Shown in pieces: positions 1-11,058 of a DNA stretch of 64,000 nucleotides. Both the position numbers and the translations under genes were made by a program. A model generated the notes under the pieces. That model was not told the origin of the DNA. It saw only the letters and a list, made by a program, of their open reading frames with translations, and searched no databases. This stretch comes from CAYVQF01 sp964454015 (lineage in GTDB: Bacteria; Myxococcota_A; Bradymonadia; UBA4248), in contig CAYVQF010000031.1 in the NCBI GenBank assembly GCA_964454015.1, forward strand, positions 1 to 64,000, written 5' to 3'. Position 1 is the stretch's first letter; every line of letters starts with the position of its first letter.

Positions 1-40
1 CTCTTGGTTCTCCAAGAACAACGGGGTTTTTTCTTTTCTT
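1..40 (+). terminator. possible intrinsic terminator at window edge
   Basis: A short hairpin (TCTTGG / CCAAGA around a four-base loop, about positions 3-18) is followed by a T-rich tract ending near 40. It would terminate a rightward gene lying before the window. The stem is only six base pairs and the left edge is cut, so this is weak. Confidence 0.25.
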
Positions 41-532
41 GACCGTGGATCAGGGAGGTACGCACGCGGGAGGAGGGCACGTGGGCGGCGGTGGCGGCGC
101 CCTCATCCCTGCCGCAGCGCCGCGGCGCGGCGCAAGGCCGTCACGGCGGTGTCCTCGAGTTTGGCCCTGAGGGCGAGGGTGGCCTGGCGCTCGTAGAGAA
201 AGGCGCGCCGCTCGGGGTGATCGACGGGGAGGGCGTTGAGGGTGGCCATGTTCTCGAGGACGGCCTCGGCGAACCAGGCGCGCAAGGTGTGCAGCTCGCC
301 GAGCTGAATGAGCTGGGCCGAGGTGTTGCTGCCGTTCTGCGCGCCCTTGCTGGAGAGGCGGCGCAGGCGGGACGCGATGGTGCGCGTCTGGGTCCAGGTC
401 ACGCCTTCTACGAGCGCCAGGGCTGACGCTTGGGCTTCGAGGCGGACGACGGCGTCGGCCACCCGAGGTCCCTCGAGGCCGTCGGCCCACACCCGCTCCA
501 AGGTTTCGATGAGGTGGGGCCTGAGGGGGTGA

Positions 533-2407
<1,875 letters not shown>

Positions 2408-2500
2408 GGGGCGACTCGGCTTGCTTGTGGCGGTGCGCGGCCGTGACAGGCGCTGACGTTTGCAGGCAAGATAAGTGGGGCGCCGCTTTGGCGCAAGCGA

Positions 2501-3034
2501 GTGGGGTGGCTTGTGGTGAGCACCAGGGAGAAGAGAGGCGGCGCGAGCGGCGCCGCGTTAGCCGTGGAGCCGGGGCGCCCGCGCCGGGGGTGGCTGTGGC
2601 TGCGTGCCTTGGCCATCACCTGGGTGGCCGGCCTGTGGGCCTGCGGTGGGGCGGCCATGAGCCCTGCCACCCTGGCCCCGCCGGAGGCGCCCGGCGTGAC
2701 GCCAGAGGTGGCGCCCAGTCCAGAGGCCGCCGCGCCGCTGCTCTCAGCGCTGGACAAGCGCCATATCCGCCGGATGGTCCAGCGCCACCACGCCATGTTT
2801 CGCCGCTGCTATCTGCTGGGATTGGCCCGGCGTCCCACCCTCAGTGGCTCCCTGGAGGTGAGCTGGTGGGTGCGGCCCGATGGGACGGTGCACGAGGTGC
2901 GCATTGCGGTCTCCGATTTGAACGACCTGACCGTGGAGAACTGTATCATCGACGGCATCGGCCAGTGGGCCTTTGCGAGGCACCAGGGGCCACCCGTGGC
3001 GGTGCGCTACCCTCTGGTCTTCATTCTGCGGTAG
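2501..3034 (+). CDS. AgmX/PglI C-terminal domain protein
   Basis: A 177-residue exported or membrane-anchored protein. A hydrophobic stretch (about 31-48, ending in a Cys) could be a signal anchor or an imperfect lipobox. A Pro/Glu/Ala linker leads to a C-terminal domain of about 95 residues with the AgmX/PglI pattern: RRCYLLGL..RPTLSG, a strand ending in RPDGTV, LNDLTVENCI, W-F and a final V-YP--F. This domain is common in myxobacterial gliding and envelope proteins and resembles a TonB C-terminal fold. Starts are GTG at 2501 or GTG at 2516; neither has a good ribosome site. Divergent to the kinase, with 93 bases between them. Confidence 0.72.
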   Translation: MGWLVVSTREKRGGASGAALAVEPGRPRRGWLWLRALAITWVAGLWACGGAAMSPATLAPPEAPGVTPEVAPSPEAAAPLLSALDKRHIRRMVQRHHAMFRRCYLLGLARRPTLSGSLEVSWWVRPDGTVHEVRIAVSDLNDLTVENCIIDGIGQWAFARHQGPPVAVRYPLVFILR

Positions 3035-3048
3035 GCCACGCCGTGGCC
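3034..3048. other. palindrome after AgmX-like gene
   Basis: GGCCACG-C-CGTGGCC is a perfect inverted repeat that begins at the last base of the stop codon. It could fold as a small hairpin and end transcription, but no T tract follows. Confidence 0.3.
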
Positions 3049-3083
3049 GGCGGCGTGCCGCGCGTCTTCTCAGGGGTACGCCA

Positions 3084-3113
3084 TTGACAAGGGAGCCGTC
3101 GGCCGGATAGGAG
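3084..3113 (+). promoter_or_regulatory. candidate promoter for DUF1295 gene
   Basis: TTGACA (3084-3089) is followed after 18 bases by TAGGAG (3108-3113), upstream of the gene at 3197. The -35 is perfect and the -10 is weak. The TAGxxx form recurs at other candidate promoters in this window. Confidence 0.35.
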
Positions 3114-3196
3114 GCCTGCGCCGTGAGGAGCGGCGGGGGGCTCTCAGGTTCGTGGTTTCGTTGATGCGATAAGTAGAAGAATGGTATTGGTTTGAG

Positions 3197-4216
3197 ATGA
3201 AAAATTACATCCTTTTTCTTGGTCTATCGATGCTCTTCGTGCTGGCCCTGCTGACCTTGGGTGCCGGCGGCTGGTCGGCCGTGGCGGGGCTGTGGACGGC
3301 TGGCGATCCCTTATGGGTGCTGAGCTTGGTGGCCGGCGGCTTGGTCTTGAGCACCTTCATCTCCGGCACGGTGAGCGGCGATTATTCCTGGGTCGACCGC
3401 CTGTGGAGCACCGCCCCCATTGGCTTCGCCTGGTACTACGCCTGGCGCGCCATGGCGGAGAGCGCGGCTTGGCTGCCCATGGGGGTGGCGGCGGCTCTGG
3501 TCACATTGTGGGGGGCCCGCTTGACCTTCAACTTCGCTCGCCGGGGTGGCTACAGTCACTATGAGGACTATCGCTGGCCCATCCTGCGTGCGCGCATCAA
3601 GCCCAAGATTTTTTGGCACCTCTTCAGCTTGCTCTTCATCTCGGCCTATCAGATTGGCCTCTTTCTCCTCTTCACCCTGCCCCTCTACGGCCTCTATTTG
3701 CACAGCACGGCTGGGCAGGTGGCTTCAGGGCTGAGCTTGTGGTTGGCGGCGCTGCTCGGGCTGGCGTTCTTGGTCTATGAGACTCTGGCCGATCAGCAGC
3801 GCTGGGATTTCCACCGGGTCAAGGCGGCCCTGCGCGCTGGGGGCGACGCCGCGGCGGTGGATGTCCAGGCGCCGCGCTATGCCCGCTGGGTGGCCGACGT
3901 GGCGACGGGTTATCCCACGGCGGGCCTCTTCCGCTACAGCCGTCGCCCCAACTACTTCGGTGAGCTGGGCTTCTGGTGGGCGATCTATGGCGTCGGGATC
4001 GCTGCGGCGGGCCTGGCGGTGCACTGGAGCCTCTTGGGCCCGGTGATGCTCAGCCTCCTCTTCGTGGGTTCGACGAAGTTCACCGACGCCATCACCGCTT
4101 CGCGTTACCCCACCTACGGCGTCTACATGCGGCAGACCAGCGCCATCGTCCCGTGGTGGCGCAAGGCGGCGGCTGCGTCTAGCCCGACGGCACCAGCTCG
4201 AAGTCAATCCCAATAG
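3197..4216 (+). CDS. DUF1295 family integral membrane protein
   Basis: A 339-residue multi-spanning membrane protein of the DUF1295 family, related to the C-terminal region of steroid 5-alpha reductases and isoprenylcysteine methyltransferases. At least seven hydrophobic segments are visible. Family hallmarks are DYSWVDRLWSTAPIGFAWYY early on, the aromatic-rich central loop, and the conserved RRPNYFGELGFWW near residue 245. The substrate is unknown; family members are proposed to act on lipids using NAD(P)H. The final 38 bases overlap the convergent gene at 4179-4634. Confidence 0.85.
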   Translation: MKNYILFLGLSMLFVLALLTLGAGGWSAVAGLWTAGDPLWVLSLVAGGLVLSTFISGTVSGDYSWVDRLWSTAPIGFAWYYAWRAMAESAAWLPMGVAAALVTLWGARLTFNFARRGGYSHYEDYRWPILRARIKPKIFWHLFSLLFISAYQIGLFLLFTLPLYGLYLHSTAGQVASGLSLWLAALLGLAFLVYETLADQQRWDFHRVKAALRAGGDAAAVDVQAPRYARWVADVATGYPTAGLFRYSRRPNYFGELGFWWAIYGVGIAAAGLAVHWSLLGPVMLSLLFVGSTKFTDAITASRYPTYGVYMRQTSAIVPWWRKAAAASSPTAPARSQSQ

Positions 4217-4634
4217 ACGCGCAGAAGGCGCGGAAGGCGGCCATGCCTTCTGGATCGTCGAGGAGGGGCATGGTGCCCATGCGGGCGCAGCCCGGGTCCC
4301 AGATCAGGCGTGTCCCCGGTTTTTGGGTGCGGAGGAAGTCCTGGAGCGCCTCGACGGTGGTAAAAGTGCCGCCGCCCTCGATGACGAAGTCATAGCGCAA
4401 GGTCGTGGGCAGAATGGAGTCGATGGTGACGGGGGTGACGGCGCTGACCACGCCCTGGGCAAAGGCCTCCATGGTCATGGGCGGCGGTCGCCGTGGTGGT
4501 GGCGGCGGCGCTTCCCACTCCGTCGGGACGTATTTCAGGCTGAGGATGAGCGTCACGGGGGCCTCTTCATCGGCGAGGGTGAGCGAAGGGCAGAGCGCGA
4601 GACTTCCAATGAGGCACAGGACGAAGGTTCGCAT
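4179..4634 (-). CDS. small exported protein, unknown function
   Basis: A 151-residue protein with a clear signal peptide (MRTFVLCLIGSLALCPSLTLA, cleavage near residue 21), a Pro/Arg-rich linker (PPPPPRRPPP) and a C-terminal part rich in hydrophobic and charged residues. No family recognised. The segment from about residue 85 (alternating strands, then LQDFLRTQKPGTRLIWD) looks like a BON- or FlgH-sized domain, but that is a guess. The 3' end overlaps the DUF1295 gene on the other strand. Confidence 0.65.
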   Translation of the reverse strand: MRTFVLCLIGSLALCPSLTLADEEAPVTLILSLKYVPTEWEAPPPPPRRPPPMTMEAFAQGVVSAVTPVTIDSILPTTLRYDFVIEGGGTFTTVEALQDFLRTQKPGTRLIWDPGCARMGTMPLLDDPEGMAAFRAFCASIGIDFELVPSG

Positions 4635-4699
4635 GGGGTCTCCGGTGCGACGGACTTGGGAACCACGGGCCCAAGTCTAGCGGCGCAGAGGTCCCGGGT

Positions 4700-4719
4700 C
4701 CAGCACGAGCTGGTGCTGG
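4700..4719. other. perfect hairpin in intergenic space
   Basis: CCAGCAC and GTGCTGG form a perfect seven-base stem around a six-base loop between two leftward genes. It lies just past the stop of the lipoprotein gene at 4871-5437 and upstream of the start at 4634, so it may be a terminator or attenuator. No T run follows on the minus strand. Confidence 0.35.
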
Positions 4720-4870
4720 GGCATGTTAGCCATCATGCTCCCGCGCGCTTTGCCTGGTCCTCAGAAGAACGCAGGATCGTGGTGGTGCTGCGCCATGATG
4801 GTGCGCAGCGCCCGCGGCGCTGCCCCAGCGGAGGTGGATCCGAAGAGGGGCAGCGTTGGGGTGCCAAGCC

Positions 4871-5437
4871 TTAGGGCTTGAGGCTCTTGCAGGCGGCGAC
4901 GACGGCCTTCTGCTGGTCTTCGGTGGAGACGGTGGAGGAGCAGGAGATGCCCTTCTCGTCGATGGTGCGGTAGGCCGTGATCCAGTAGTTGGTGCCCATG
5001 CCGCCTTCGTTGGTGTAGGTCAGGACCCAGCCGTCCTCGAGGGTCTCCTCGTTGAGGTTTTGCGGGCCATACATGTCGGCGTCTTCTTTGGCTTTTTCGA
5101 TGGTGCTCGGGGTGTTGTCCGTGGCGAGTTGGACCGTCATGGCGCCCACGGGGCCGCCCATGATCATGGCACCCGTGCCGCCGCCGATGACGTCAGAGAG
5201 CATGGTGTCCGCGGGCAGATCGATGGTGAGGCCGAGGGACTCGATGCGGAGGCCCGCGCCAGCGGCCGGCGCTTCGTCGCCCGTGGGGGCTTCATCCGTG
5301 GTGGGAGCTTCGTCGCCAGCGGGCTTCTCGGCGGCGGGTTTCTTGGGGTCTTCTTTCTTGGCGGGGGCTTCGGTCTTGGACTCACAGCCGGCGAAGACGA
5401 AGAGCAAAACGGCGAGGAAAGCGATGAGGGTGCGCAT
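4871..5437 (-). CDS. lipoprotein, unknown function
   Basis: A 188-residue predicted lipoprotein. The start at 5437 is chosen because AAAGGA sits just upstream and it opens a signal peptide ending in a lipobox (LLFVFAGC, Cys17). A low-complexity Lys/Pro/Glu/Asp/Ala linker with repeated DEAPT units (about 20-60) follows, then a compact C-terminal domain of about 125 residues. That domain begins LRIESLGLTIDLPAD and ends with a pair of cysteines (ISCSS and VAACKSL), plausibly disulfide-linked. No family recognised. Confidence 0.75.
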   Translation of the reverse strand: MRTLIAFLAVLLFVFAGCESKTEAPAKKEDPKKPAAEKPAGDEAPTTDEAPTGDEAPAAGAGLRIESLGLTIDLPADTMLSDVIGGGTGAMIMGGPVGAMTVQLATDNTPSTIEKAKEDADMYGPQNLNEETLEDGWVLTYTNEGGMGTNYWITAYRTIDEKGISCSSTVSTEDQQKAVVAACKSLKP

Positions 5438-5662
5438 GATTGTATCCTTTTTTGATTGCTGGGTTGCGCTGATGGGCCGGGGCCGAGCGCTGACGCAGGG
5501 CCGCAGTCCGGTTGGAAAAAATTCGTGATCGTAGGCACTTGTCCCCAGCGCCAGAGGCTGATAGGCGAGCGGGCGAGCGCTGCATACGACGCGGGTAGGG
5601 TTGCCGGTTTTTTGGGACTTGTCAACGTGGCGAAAAGTCGCGGGCAAGAGCTGCCATGGGCC

Positions 5663-6601
5663 TCAGGAGCGCTCGCAGTAACCGCTCATGAAGTTGCAGG
5701 TCATGAGGGGGCGCGGGCAGGGGTCGTCGCCGTAGTCGCACTCGGCGCTGCACAGGCCATCGAGGCAGCGGCCAAAGGCGCACTCATTGCCAGAGGCGCA
5801 GCTCTCTCCCACCGTCTTGGTGCCTCGAGGCCCTGGGCGACAGCAGAGCAGTGGCTCACCGCTGGTGGAGACGTCTTCGCAGCGTTGGTCGTCGCTGCAA
5901 TTGTCGTTGTAGTAGCACTGGGTCGAGGAGATCTCGTAGCAGAACTGGGGTTGCCAGTCGGCGTCTTTGGGGACGCACCAGGCGAAGAGATCGCTACAGA
6001 ACATATAGGCGGGGCAGTCGATGTCGCCGCCACAGGGCCCAGAGCAGAAGGAGGCGCCGTCGTCGCGGGTGATGCAGCGGCCGAAGGCGCAGTCTTCGTC
6101 GTCGATGCAGGTGGCGCCGGCCTCAGCCGTGCCCCGCGCTCCGGGGACGCAGCAGCGCACCTCGCGAAAGTCGCTCATGGACTCGCAGCGAAGCTGGCTG
6201 GGGCAGTTGGGGTTGGCCAAGCAAGAGGTGGCGTTGATCTCGGCGCAATTGAGGATGGGGCCGACGTCCGCCACGGTGTCCGCGACGAGGTCCGTTTCGG
6301 GGAGCTCAGGCGCGGTGTCGCTGAGATCGGATGCGTCGAGAGGATCGACAGTGTCCTCGCCGGTGTCGCTGAGATCGACGTCCTGCGGGAGATCCTCGGC
6401 GAGGTCGACCGTGTCGGTGGTGTCGCTCAGATCTTCTGGCGATGGCGTGTCCGTGTCGACCGCGTCAGGGGTCGGGGTGGGGATCTCCGGGCCGGAATCG
6501 CTCACATCGAGGACGTCTGGCGCGGTGTTGGGTTTCTCGTCGTCGCAGGCGTTTGCGAGGAGTAGAGCAAAGAGGCAGAGACACAGGGACAGGGACTTCA
6601 T
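5663..6601 (-). CDS. Cys-rich lipoprotein with duplicated module
   Basis: A 312-residue lipoprotein: signal peptide with lipobox LANAC (Cys19), a strongly acidic Asp/Thr/Ser linker (about 25-115, many DLSDT-like units), then two copies of a roughly 90-residue Cys-rich module. Copy A (about 119-209) and copy B (about 221-309) share the order NCxxxxRCE, RCC/LCC-PG-RGT, C-----ECAFGRC and a closing C--D-C------C. Such modules occur in surface lipoproteins of this lineage with no assigned function. The start at MKSLSL is chosen for the signal peptide, not the upstream in-frame ATG. Confidence 0.75.
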   Translation of the reverse strand: MKSLSLCLCLFALLLANACDDEKPNTAPDVLDVSDSGPEIPTPTPDAVDTDTPSPEDLSDTTDTVDLAEDLPQDVDLSDTGEDTVDPLDASDLSDTAPELPETDLVADTVADVGPILNCAEINATSCLANPNCPSQLRCESMSDFREVRCCVPGARGTAEAGATCIDDEDCAFGRCITRDDGASFCSGPCGGDIDCPAYMFCSDLFAWCVPKDADWQPQFCYEISSTQCYYNDNCSDDQRCEDVSTSGEPLLCCRPGPRGTKTVGESCASGNECAFGRCLDGLCSAECDYGDDPCPRPLMTCNFMSGYCERS

Positions 6602-6760
6602 GGCAAAAAACCTCCACGCGAGACTCCTCTCGAAGAGGGGTCGATGGCCCGGGGATTCTCCGCCCAAGGGCCAGGGGTTTCAAGAAGAAAGTTGGGAGAT
6701 TGCAGAGAAGGTCCGCTGGGTCTCACGCTGCGTCGTTTTCACTGCAGGCCGGGGCGGCGT

Positions 6761-7549
6761 TCACGGCTTCGGTTGCGGGCGCTGATCGACCCGGTTCAGA
6801 TAGACCGAGAGGCCGTCGCGCTTGCGCAGGCCGTCGATGCGCCATTGGGCCACAGCCTCATTGATGCAAGCGACGAAGTCTGGGTGCTCCGGGCGGTTGT
6901 TCCTCATGGGGATGCAGGATACGTCCACGTCGATTTTGCCTCGGCCGGCTGGGGTGAGCTCCAAGCAGGCCATCTTGGCGTCTTTCTCGTTGGCGAAGCA
7001 GGGGACGAGGTCGTTGACCTGGGCGAGTGCGGCCTCGCGCAGGGCGGCGGCCTTGGCATCGCTGGGCGCGTGATCGAAGTGGACATAGACTTCGAGCAGG
7101 TAGCGATCATTCGGGAGGTCGATGACGGCGTGAGGAGGCAAGCGATCGCCCTCTATCGGAGGGGTGATTTGGCTCTCCGGGGGGCTGAGTCGTTGTTGGC
7201 AGCGCCCGCCTACACAGACGGGGATGGAAATCTCCGGTGCGCACAAGAAGGCCAGGCCGCAGTCACGCTGAATGACCGTGTAGATGGCAAAGAGGTCCTG
7301 GGCGGTGGTCTTGTCGACCACGGAGCCGCAGCCCGTGCCTTCGATGCCGCCGGGTCGGTTGCTGCAGTCGCTGTCTTGGGTGCAGGCATAGGTGGCCGCA
7401 GCGAGCCGGCTCTGGAAGGCCACCTCCAGGGCCTTGCAGTAGGACTCGGGGAGCGGGTCTTGGGCCCAGGCCGCTCCGGCGCCAAGGGCTAGGTGGGCCA
7501 GGACGATGAGAGCCGCCAGGGAGGAGCCAACGCGCGCAGGAGAGTCCAT
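6761..7549 (-). CDS. exported Cys-containing protein, unknown function
   Basis: A 262-residue secreted protein. The start at 7549 has AGAGG at good spacing and opens a signal peptide with an AWA-Q type cleavage near residue 30. The mature N-terminal half has eight cysteines (YCKAL, ACTQDSDCSN, GCGS, DCGLAFLC, PVCVGGRC), suggesting disulfides. The C-terminal half has three more Cys and a repeated amphipathic pattern. No family recognised. Confidence 0.68.
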   Translation of the reverse strand: MDSPARVGSSLAALIVLAHLALGAGAAWAQDPLPESYCKALEVAFQSRLAAATYACTQDSDCSNRPGGIEGTGCGSVVDKTTAQDLFAIYTVIQRDCGLAFLCAPEISIPVCVGGRCQQRLSPPESQITPPIEGDRLPPHAVIDLPNDRYLLEVYVHFDHAPSDAKAAALREAALAQVNDLVPCFANEKDAKMACLELTPAGRGKIDVDVSCIPMRNNRPEHPDFVACINEAVAQWRIDGLRKRDGLSVYLNRVDQRPQPKP

Positions 7550-7717
7550 GTTTTGACCTCTGGGGAAAGTTGTCGCGACAGGAGGGAGCCAGGAGGAGCC
7601 AGGCAGGTCCGCGGGCTTGGGTGCGCCAGCGCGGCGAGAAAGCGAACAAGCCATCAGCAGCATGTGCCCCGCAGGAGACGCGTGCCGAGGGCCGGCGCTA
7701 CCCAAGGACAACTCGCC

Positions 7718-7723
7718 TATGAT
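7718..7723 (+). promoter_or_regulatory. candidate -10 for permease gene
   Basis: TATGAT lies about 97 bases upstream of the permease start. No convincing -35 is seen at the right spacing, so support is weak. Confidence 0.2.
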
Positions 7724-7819
7724 ACAGAAGGACCATGCCTACGTCAGCCGCGCCAACAGGGCGGCTGCTTGCGGCCGGATGGCCGCGTTCGTCGACCCAC
7801 GCGCAGCGCAGAGAGAGAG

Positions 7820-9229
7820 ATGGAAGCAGAAGAGCACTCAGGCCAGGCGGGCCAACCGCGGGTGATCGGCACCATGGGGGCCTTGGCCATCGTGGTGGGG
7901 TCGATGCTGGGTATCGGGATTTTTCTGACGCCTTCCCAGGTGGCGAGCCACCTGCCGTCGGCGCTGGGCTATCTGGCGGTGTGGGTGGTGGGCGGCCTCA
8001 TCGCCTTCTCCGGCGCCGTGGCCTACGCTGAGCTGGGGACGCGCTTTCCCCGCGCTGGTGGGGATTATGTCTTTCTGCGGGAGGCCTTTGGGCCCTCCGT
8101 GTCTTTTGCCGCCGGCTGGGTGCTCTTCATCGGGGTTTTTACCGGTTCGGTGGCCACCATGGCCGTGCCCCTGGCCCAGTATCAGCTCCCCGTGCTCTTG
8201 GGACCCGCCGTGAGCTTCGATCCGGGGCAGGTGCTGCTCTCCTTTGGGGTGATCGAGGTCACCTGGGCCCGCGCCATTGGGGTGCTGTTGATCTTGGTGC
8301 TCACCGGGCTCAACGTCCTCGGCACGCGCCTGTCGGCGGGGACCCAGGTCCTGCTGACGGTGGTGCCCGTGCTGCTCTTTGGCTTGGCGGCGGTGTTGAT
8401 CTTCTTCTTGGCCGAGGGAGCGCCGCCGCCCGCTGCGGCCGCCGAGCTCAGCGAGCCCGTCATTGGCTTTGGCCGGGCCATTCTGGCGATTTACTTCGCC
8501 TACGCCGGCTGGAACGCCATCGCTTATGTGGGCGGCGAGCTCAAGGATCCCGGCCGCACCGTGCCGCGTTCCCTCTTGGGCGGCACGGTGATCATCACCC
8601 TCCTCTACTTGATCATGGCCGGCGCCTTTCTCTTCGTCTTGGGGATCGACGGGCTGCCGCAGGCCTTCGAGGCCGGGACCGCCACGGCCCAGGCTTTGGG
8701 CGGCGGGTGGGTCGCCTACGGGGTGACCCTCATCATCGCCCTCGCCCTTTTGGGCTCCCTCAACGCGACCATCCTGGCCGGCGGTCGGGTCGGCTGGGCC
8801 ATGGCCCGCGCCGGGGCCCTGAGCGCCTCCGTGGGCCGCCTCCATCCTCGCTTTGCCACGCCGCACCGCACCCTGGCCCTGCAGGCCGCCGTGGCCCTCG
8901 CGCTGGTGCTCACGGGGACCTTCGAGCTGCTCCTGGAGCTGACCAGCGTGGCCATGCTCCTCATGGGGGCCTTGACCATGATCGCCCTCTTCGTCATCCG
9001 CCGGCGCGATGGGCGAGAGGCCCCCTATCAGGCGACCCTCTACCCCTGGTTGCCCCTCTTTTACCTGCTGGTCAGCGCCGTGGTCATCGGCGCAGGACTC
9101 TATCGCGCCGTGGCCGGCTCCGACGGCTGGACGCTAAAAAGCTTCTACCCCCTGATGGGCTTGGCGATCTTCGCCCTCACTTGGGCCCTGCACCGCTTTG
9201 TCTTCGTGAGCCACGGGCCAAAGGCGTGA
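7820..9229 (+). CDS. APC-family amino-acid permease
   Basis: A 469-residue amino acid-polyamine-organocation transporter of the inner membrane. About twelve hydrophobic helices are seen. TM1 carries the family's broken-helix signature (VGSMLGIGIFLTPS), and TM2-3 carry the conserved AYAELGTRFPRAGGDYVFLREAFG. The start at ATG 7820 follows GAGAGAG and gives a short charged N-terminus (MEAEEHSG) before TM1; the longer upstream frame is Arg-rich and unlikely to be coding. Substrate cannot be told from sequence. Convergent with the sulfur operon. Confidence 0.9.
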   Translation: MEAEEHSGQAGQPRVIGTMGALAIVVGSMLGIGIFLTPSQVASHLPSALGYLAVWVVGGLIAFSGAVAYAELGTRFPRAGGDYVFLREAFGPSVSFAAGWVLFIGVFTGSVATMAVPLAQYQLPVLLGPAVSFDPGQVLLSFGVIEVTWARAIGVLLILVLTGLNVLGTRLSAGTQVLLTVVPVLLFGLAAVLIFFLAEGAPPPAAAAELSEPVIGFGRAILAIYFAYAGWNAIAYVGGELKDPGRTVPRSLLGGTVIITLLYLIMAGAFLFVLGIDGLPQAFEAGTATAQALGGGWVAYGVTLIIALALLGSLNATILAGGRVGWAMARAGALSASVGRLHPRFATPHRTLALQAAVALALVLTGTFELLLELTSVAMLLMGALTMIALFVIRRRDGREAPYQATLYPWLPLFYLLVSAVVIGAGLYRAVAGSDGWTLKSFYPLMGLAIFALTWALHRFVFVSHGPKA

Positions 9230-9240
9230 CGCACCGCAGT

Positions 9241-9273
9241 GGCCCCCCTCAGCGCGGCTAGCCCTGGGGGGCC
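9241..9273. terminator. hairpin between convergent permease genes
   Basis: GGCCCCCC (9241-9248) and GGGGGGCC (9266-9273) are perfect eight-base complements with a 17-base loop. They lie across the end of the SulP gene, just after the APC permease stop. A bidirectional terminator-like structure is likely, although no T tract is present. Confidence 0.45.
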
Positions 9274-11033
9274 GTGCCTGTCCGCTGCAGGTGCGCGCAA
9301 CGAGGGCTGGTGTCGGCTGTGGCCGTGATCTCCGGGGCTAGGGCCTGCATGGCGTCGTGGTGACAGAGGAAGACTTGCCCGCTCAGGGCCTGCAAGAGAG
9401 GCGAGCGCTGCAGGCGATCCATGACCGGGCCTTTGACCTCAGCGAGGTGAAAGCGCAGCCCGCTGGAGGCGAGGCGCTGGTTGATGGCCATGAGGCTCTC
9501 CACGGCCGAAGCGTCGACGGTGTTGATGGCGGCGCATACCAGGACCACGTCGGTGAGCTCGGGTTGCGCGGCGACGTCTTCGCCGATCCGGCGCTCGAGA
9601 ATGGCCACGTTGGGGAAATACAAGCTCTCGTCGACGCGCAAGGCCAGCACATGGGGGGCCGTCACCAGCGCATGTCGGTCCACGTTGCGGTAGTGGGCTG
9701 TGCCGGCGACCTGACCCAGGCGCGCGATGTGCGGGCGGGTGGTGAAGAAGAGGTGCAGCAAGACCGAGAGCCCCACCCCGGCGAGGAGACCCGCCGCGAC
9801 CCCCAGGGTGAGGGTCACGCCGAAGGTGGTCACCATGGCGGCGCCGTCGGCCTTGGAGAGACGCCAGGTGTGGCGGAGCGTCTCGAGGTCGAGCAGGGCG
9901 AGCACGGCGACGATGATGATGGCCGCCAAAGTCGCCTGGGGCAGGAAGTAGAGCAGCGGGGTCAGAAAGAGGAGCACCAGGGCGACGGTGAGGGCCGTCA
10001 AAAGGCCCGCCGCGGGCGTCTGCGCGCCGGCGTCGAAGTTGACCATGGAACGGGACAGGCCGCCCGTGACGGGCATGGCCCCGGTGAAGGCGGCCCCGAA
10101 GTTGGCCGCCCCCAGGGCGATGAGCTCCCGGTCGGGGTCGAGGTGCTGGCGGCGCTTGGCCGCTAAGGTCTTGGCAATGGAGATGGACTCGACGAAGCCG
10201 ATGAGGGCGATCATGGTCGCGGGCAGGGCCAGCGCTTGGAGCATCTCCCACGAGAATTCGGGCCGGGATAGGGACGGTAGCCCGCGGGGGATCGCGCCGA
10301 CCACGCTCACGCCGTGACTGGGCAAGTCCAGGGCCCACACGGCCAGGGTAGAGAGGAGCACTGCCACCAGGAGCGCGCTTCTGCCGAGGAGGGTGGCCAA
10401 GTCGGCCGCGAGGCCCAGGCGCCGCAAGGCCGTCGCCAAGCCGCGCCGCGACCACAACAGAAAAACCAGCACGGCGCTGGCCAAGGCCAGGGTGACGACG
10501 TTGGTGGAGGAGAGGTTGGCGGCGACGGAAGGCAAGAGCTCGGGGAGGGTCTTGCCGGTGGTGGTGATGCCCAAGAGATGCCGCACCTGGCTGCCGGCAA
10601 TGAGGATGGCCGCGGCGCTGATAAAGGCAGAGATCACGGGGTGACTCAAGAGCTGGGTGAGGAAGCCCAGGCGCAAAAGCCCCATCAGCACCATGAAGGC
10701 CCCTGACAGCAGCGCCAAGGTCAGCGCTGCCAAGTGATAGTCGGCGCTGCCAGGTGGGCTCACCTCGCTGATGGCGACGGCCGTCATCAGGGAGACCACG
10801 GCCACGGGGCCAACGGCGAGGGTACGGGAGGTGCCGAAGACGCCGTAGAGCAGGAGGGGGACGAGTGAGGCGTAGAGGCCCGCTTGTGGTGGAAGACCGG
10901 CCAACATGGCGTAGGCCATCGCCTGCGGAATGAGCATCACCGCGACCACCAAGGCGGCCATGAGGTCTTTGCCAAGGGTGGCCCGGTTGAGCTGGACGCC
11001 CCAGGCGAGGATGGGAAAGATGCGTTTGAGCAT
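9258..11033 (-). CDS. SulP-family anion permease with STAS domain
   Basis: A 591-residue SulP (SLC26-type) transporter. The N-terminal membrane domain has the signature LIPQAMAYAMLAGLPPQAGLYASLVP, followed by about a dozen hydrophobic segments. The C-terminal cytoplasmic STAS domain (about 440-560) includes CAAINTVDASAVESL. Last gene of the leftward sulfur operon, 25 bases after the DUF442 gene. In this setting it probably exports sulfite or sulfate made by sulfide oxidation; that role is inferred from context. The start at MLKRIF is preferred over an upstream start that would overlap the previous gene. Confidence 0.88.
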   Translation of the reverse strand: MLKRIFPILAWGVQLNRATLGKDLMAALVVAVMLIPQAMAYAMLAGLPPQAGLYASLVPLLLYGVFGTSRTLAVGPVAVVSLMTAVAISEVSPPGSADYHLAALTLALLSGAFMVLMGLLRLGFLTQLLSHPVISAFISAAAILIAGSQVRHLLGITTTGKTLPELLPSVAANLSSTNVVTLALASAVLVFLLWSRRGLATALRRLGLAADLATLLGRSALLVAVLLSTLAVWALDLPSHGVSVVGAIPRGLPSLSRPEFSWEMLQALALPATMIALIGFVESISIAKTLAAKRRQHLDPDRELIALGAANFGAAFTGAMPVTGGLSRSMVNFDAGAQTPAAGLLTALTVALVLLFLTPLLYFLPQATLAAIIIVAVLALLDLETLRHTWRLSKADGAAMVTTFGVTLTLGVAAGLLAGVGLSVLLHLFFTTRPHIARLGQVAGTAHYRNVDRHALVTAPHVLALRVDESLYFPNVAILERRIGEDVAAQPELTDVVLVCAAINTVDASAVESLMAINQRLASSGLRFHLAEVKGPVMDRLQRSPLLQALSGQVFLCHHDAMQALAPEITATADTSPRCAHLQRTGTAPQG

Positions 11034-11058
11034 GGTGGCGACCGCGCTGGGGCCGAGC

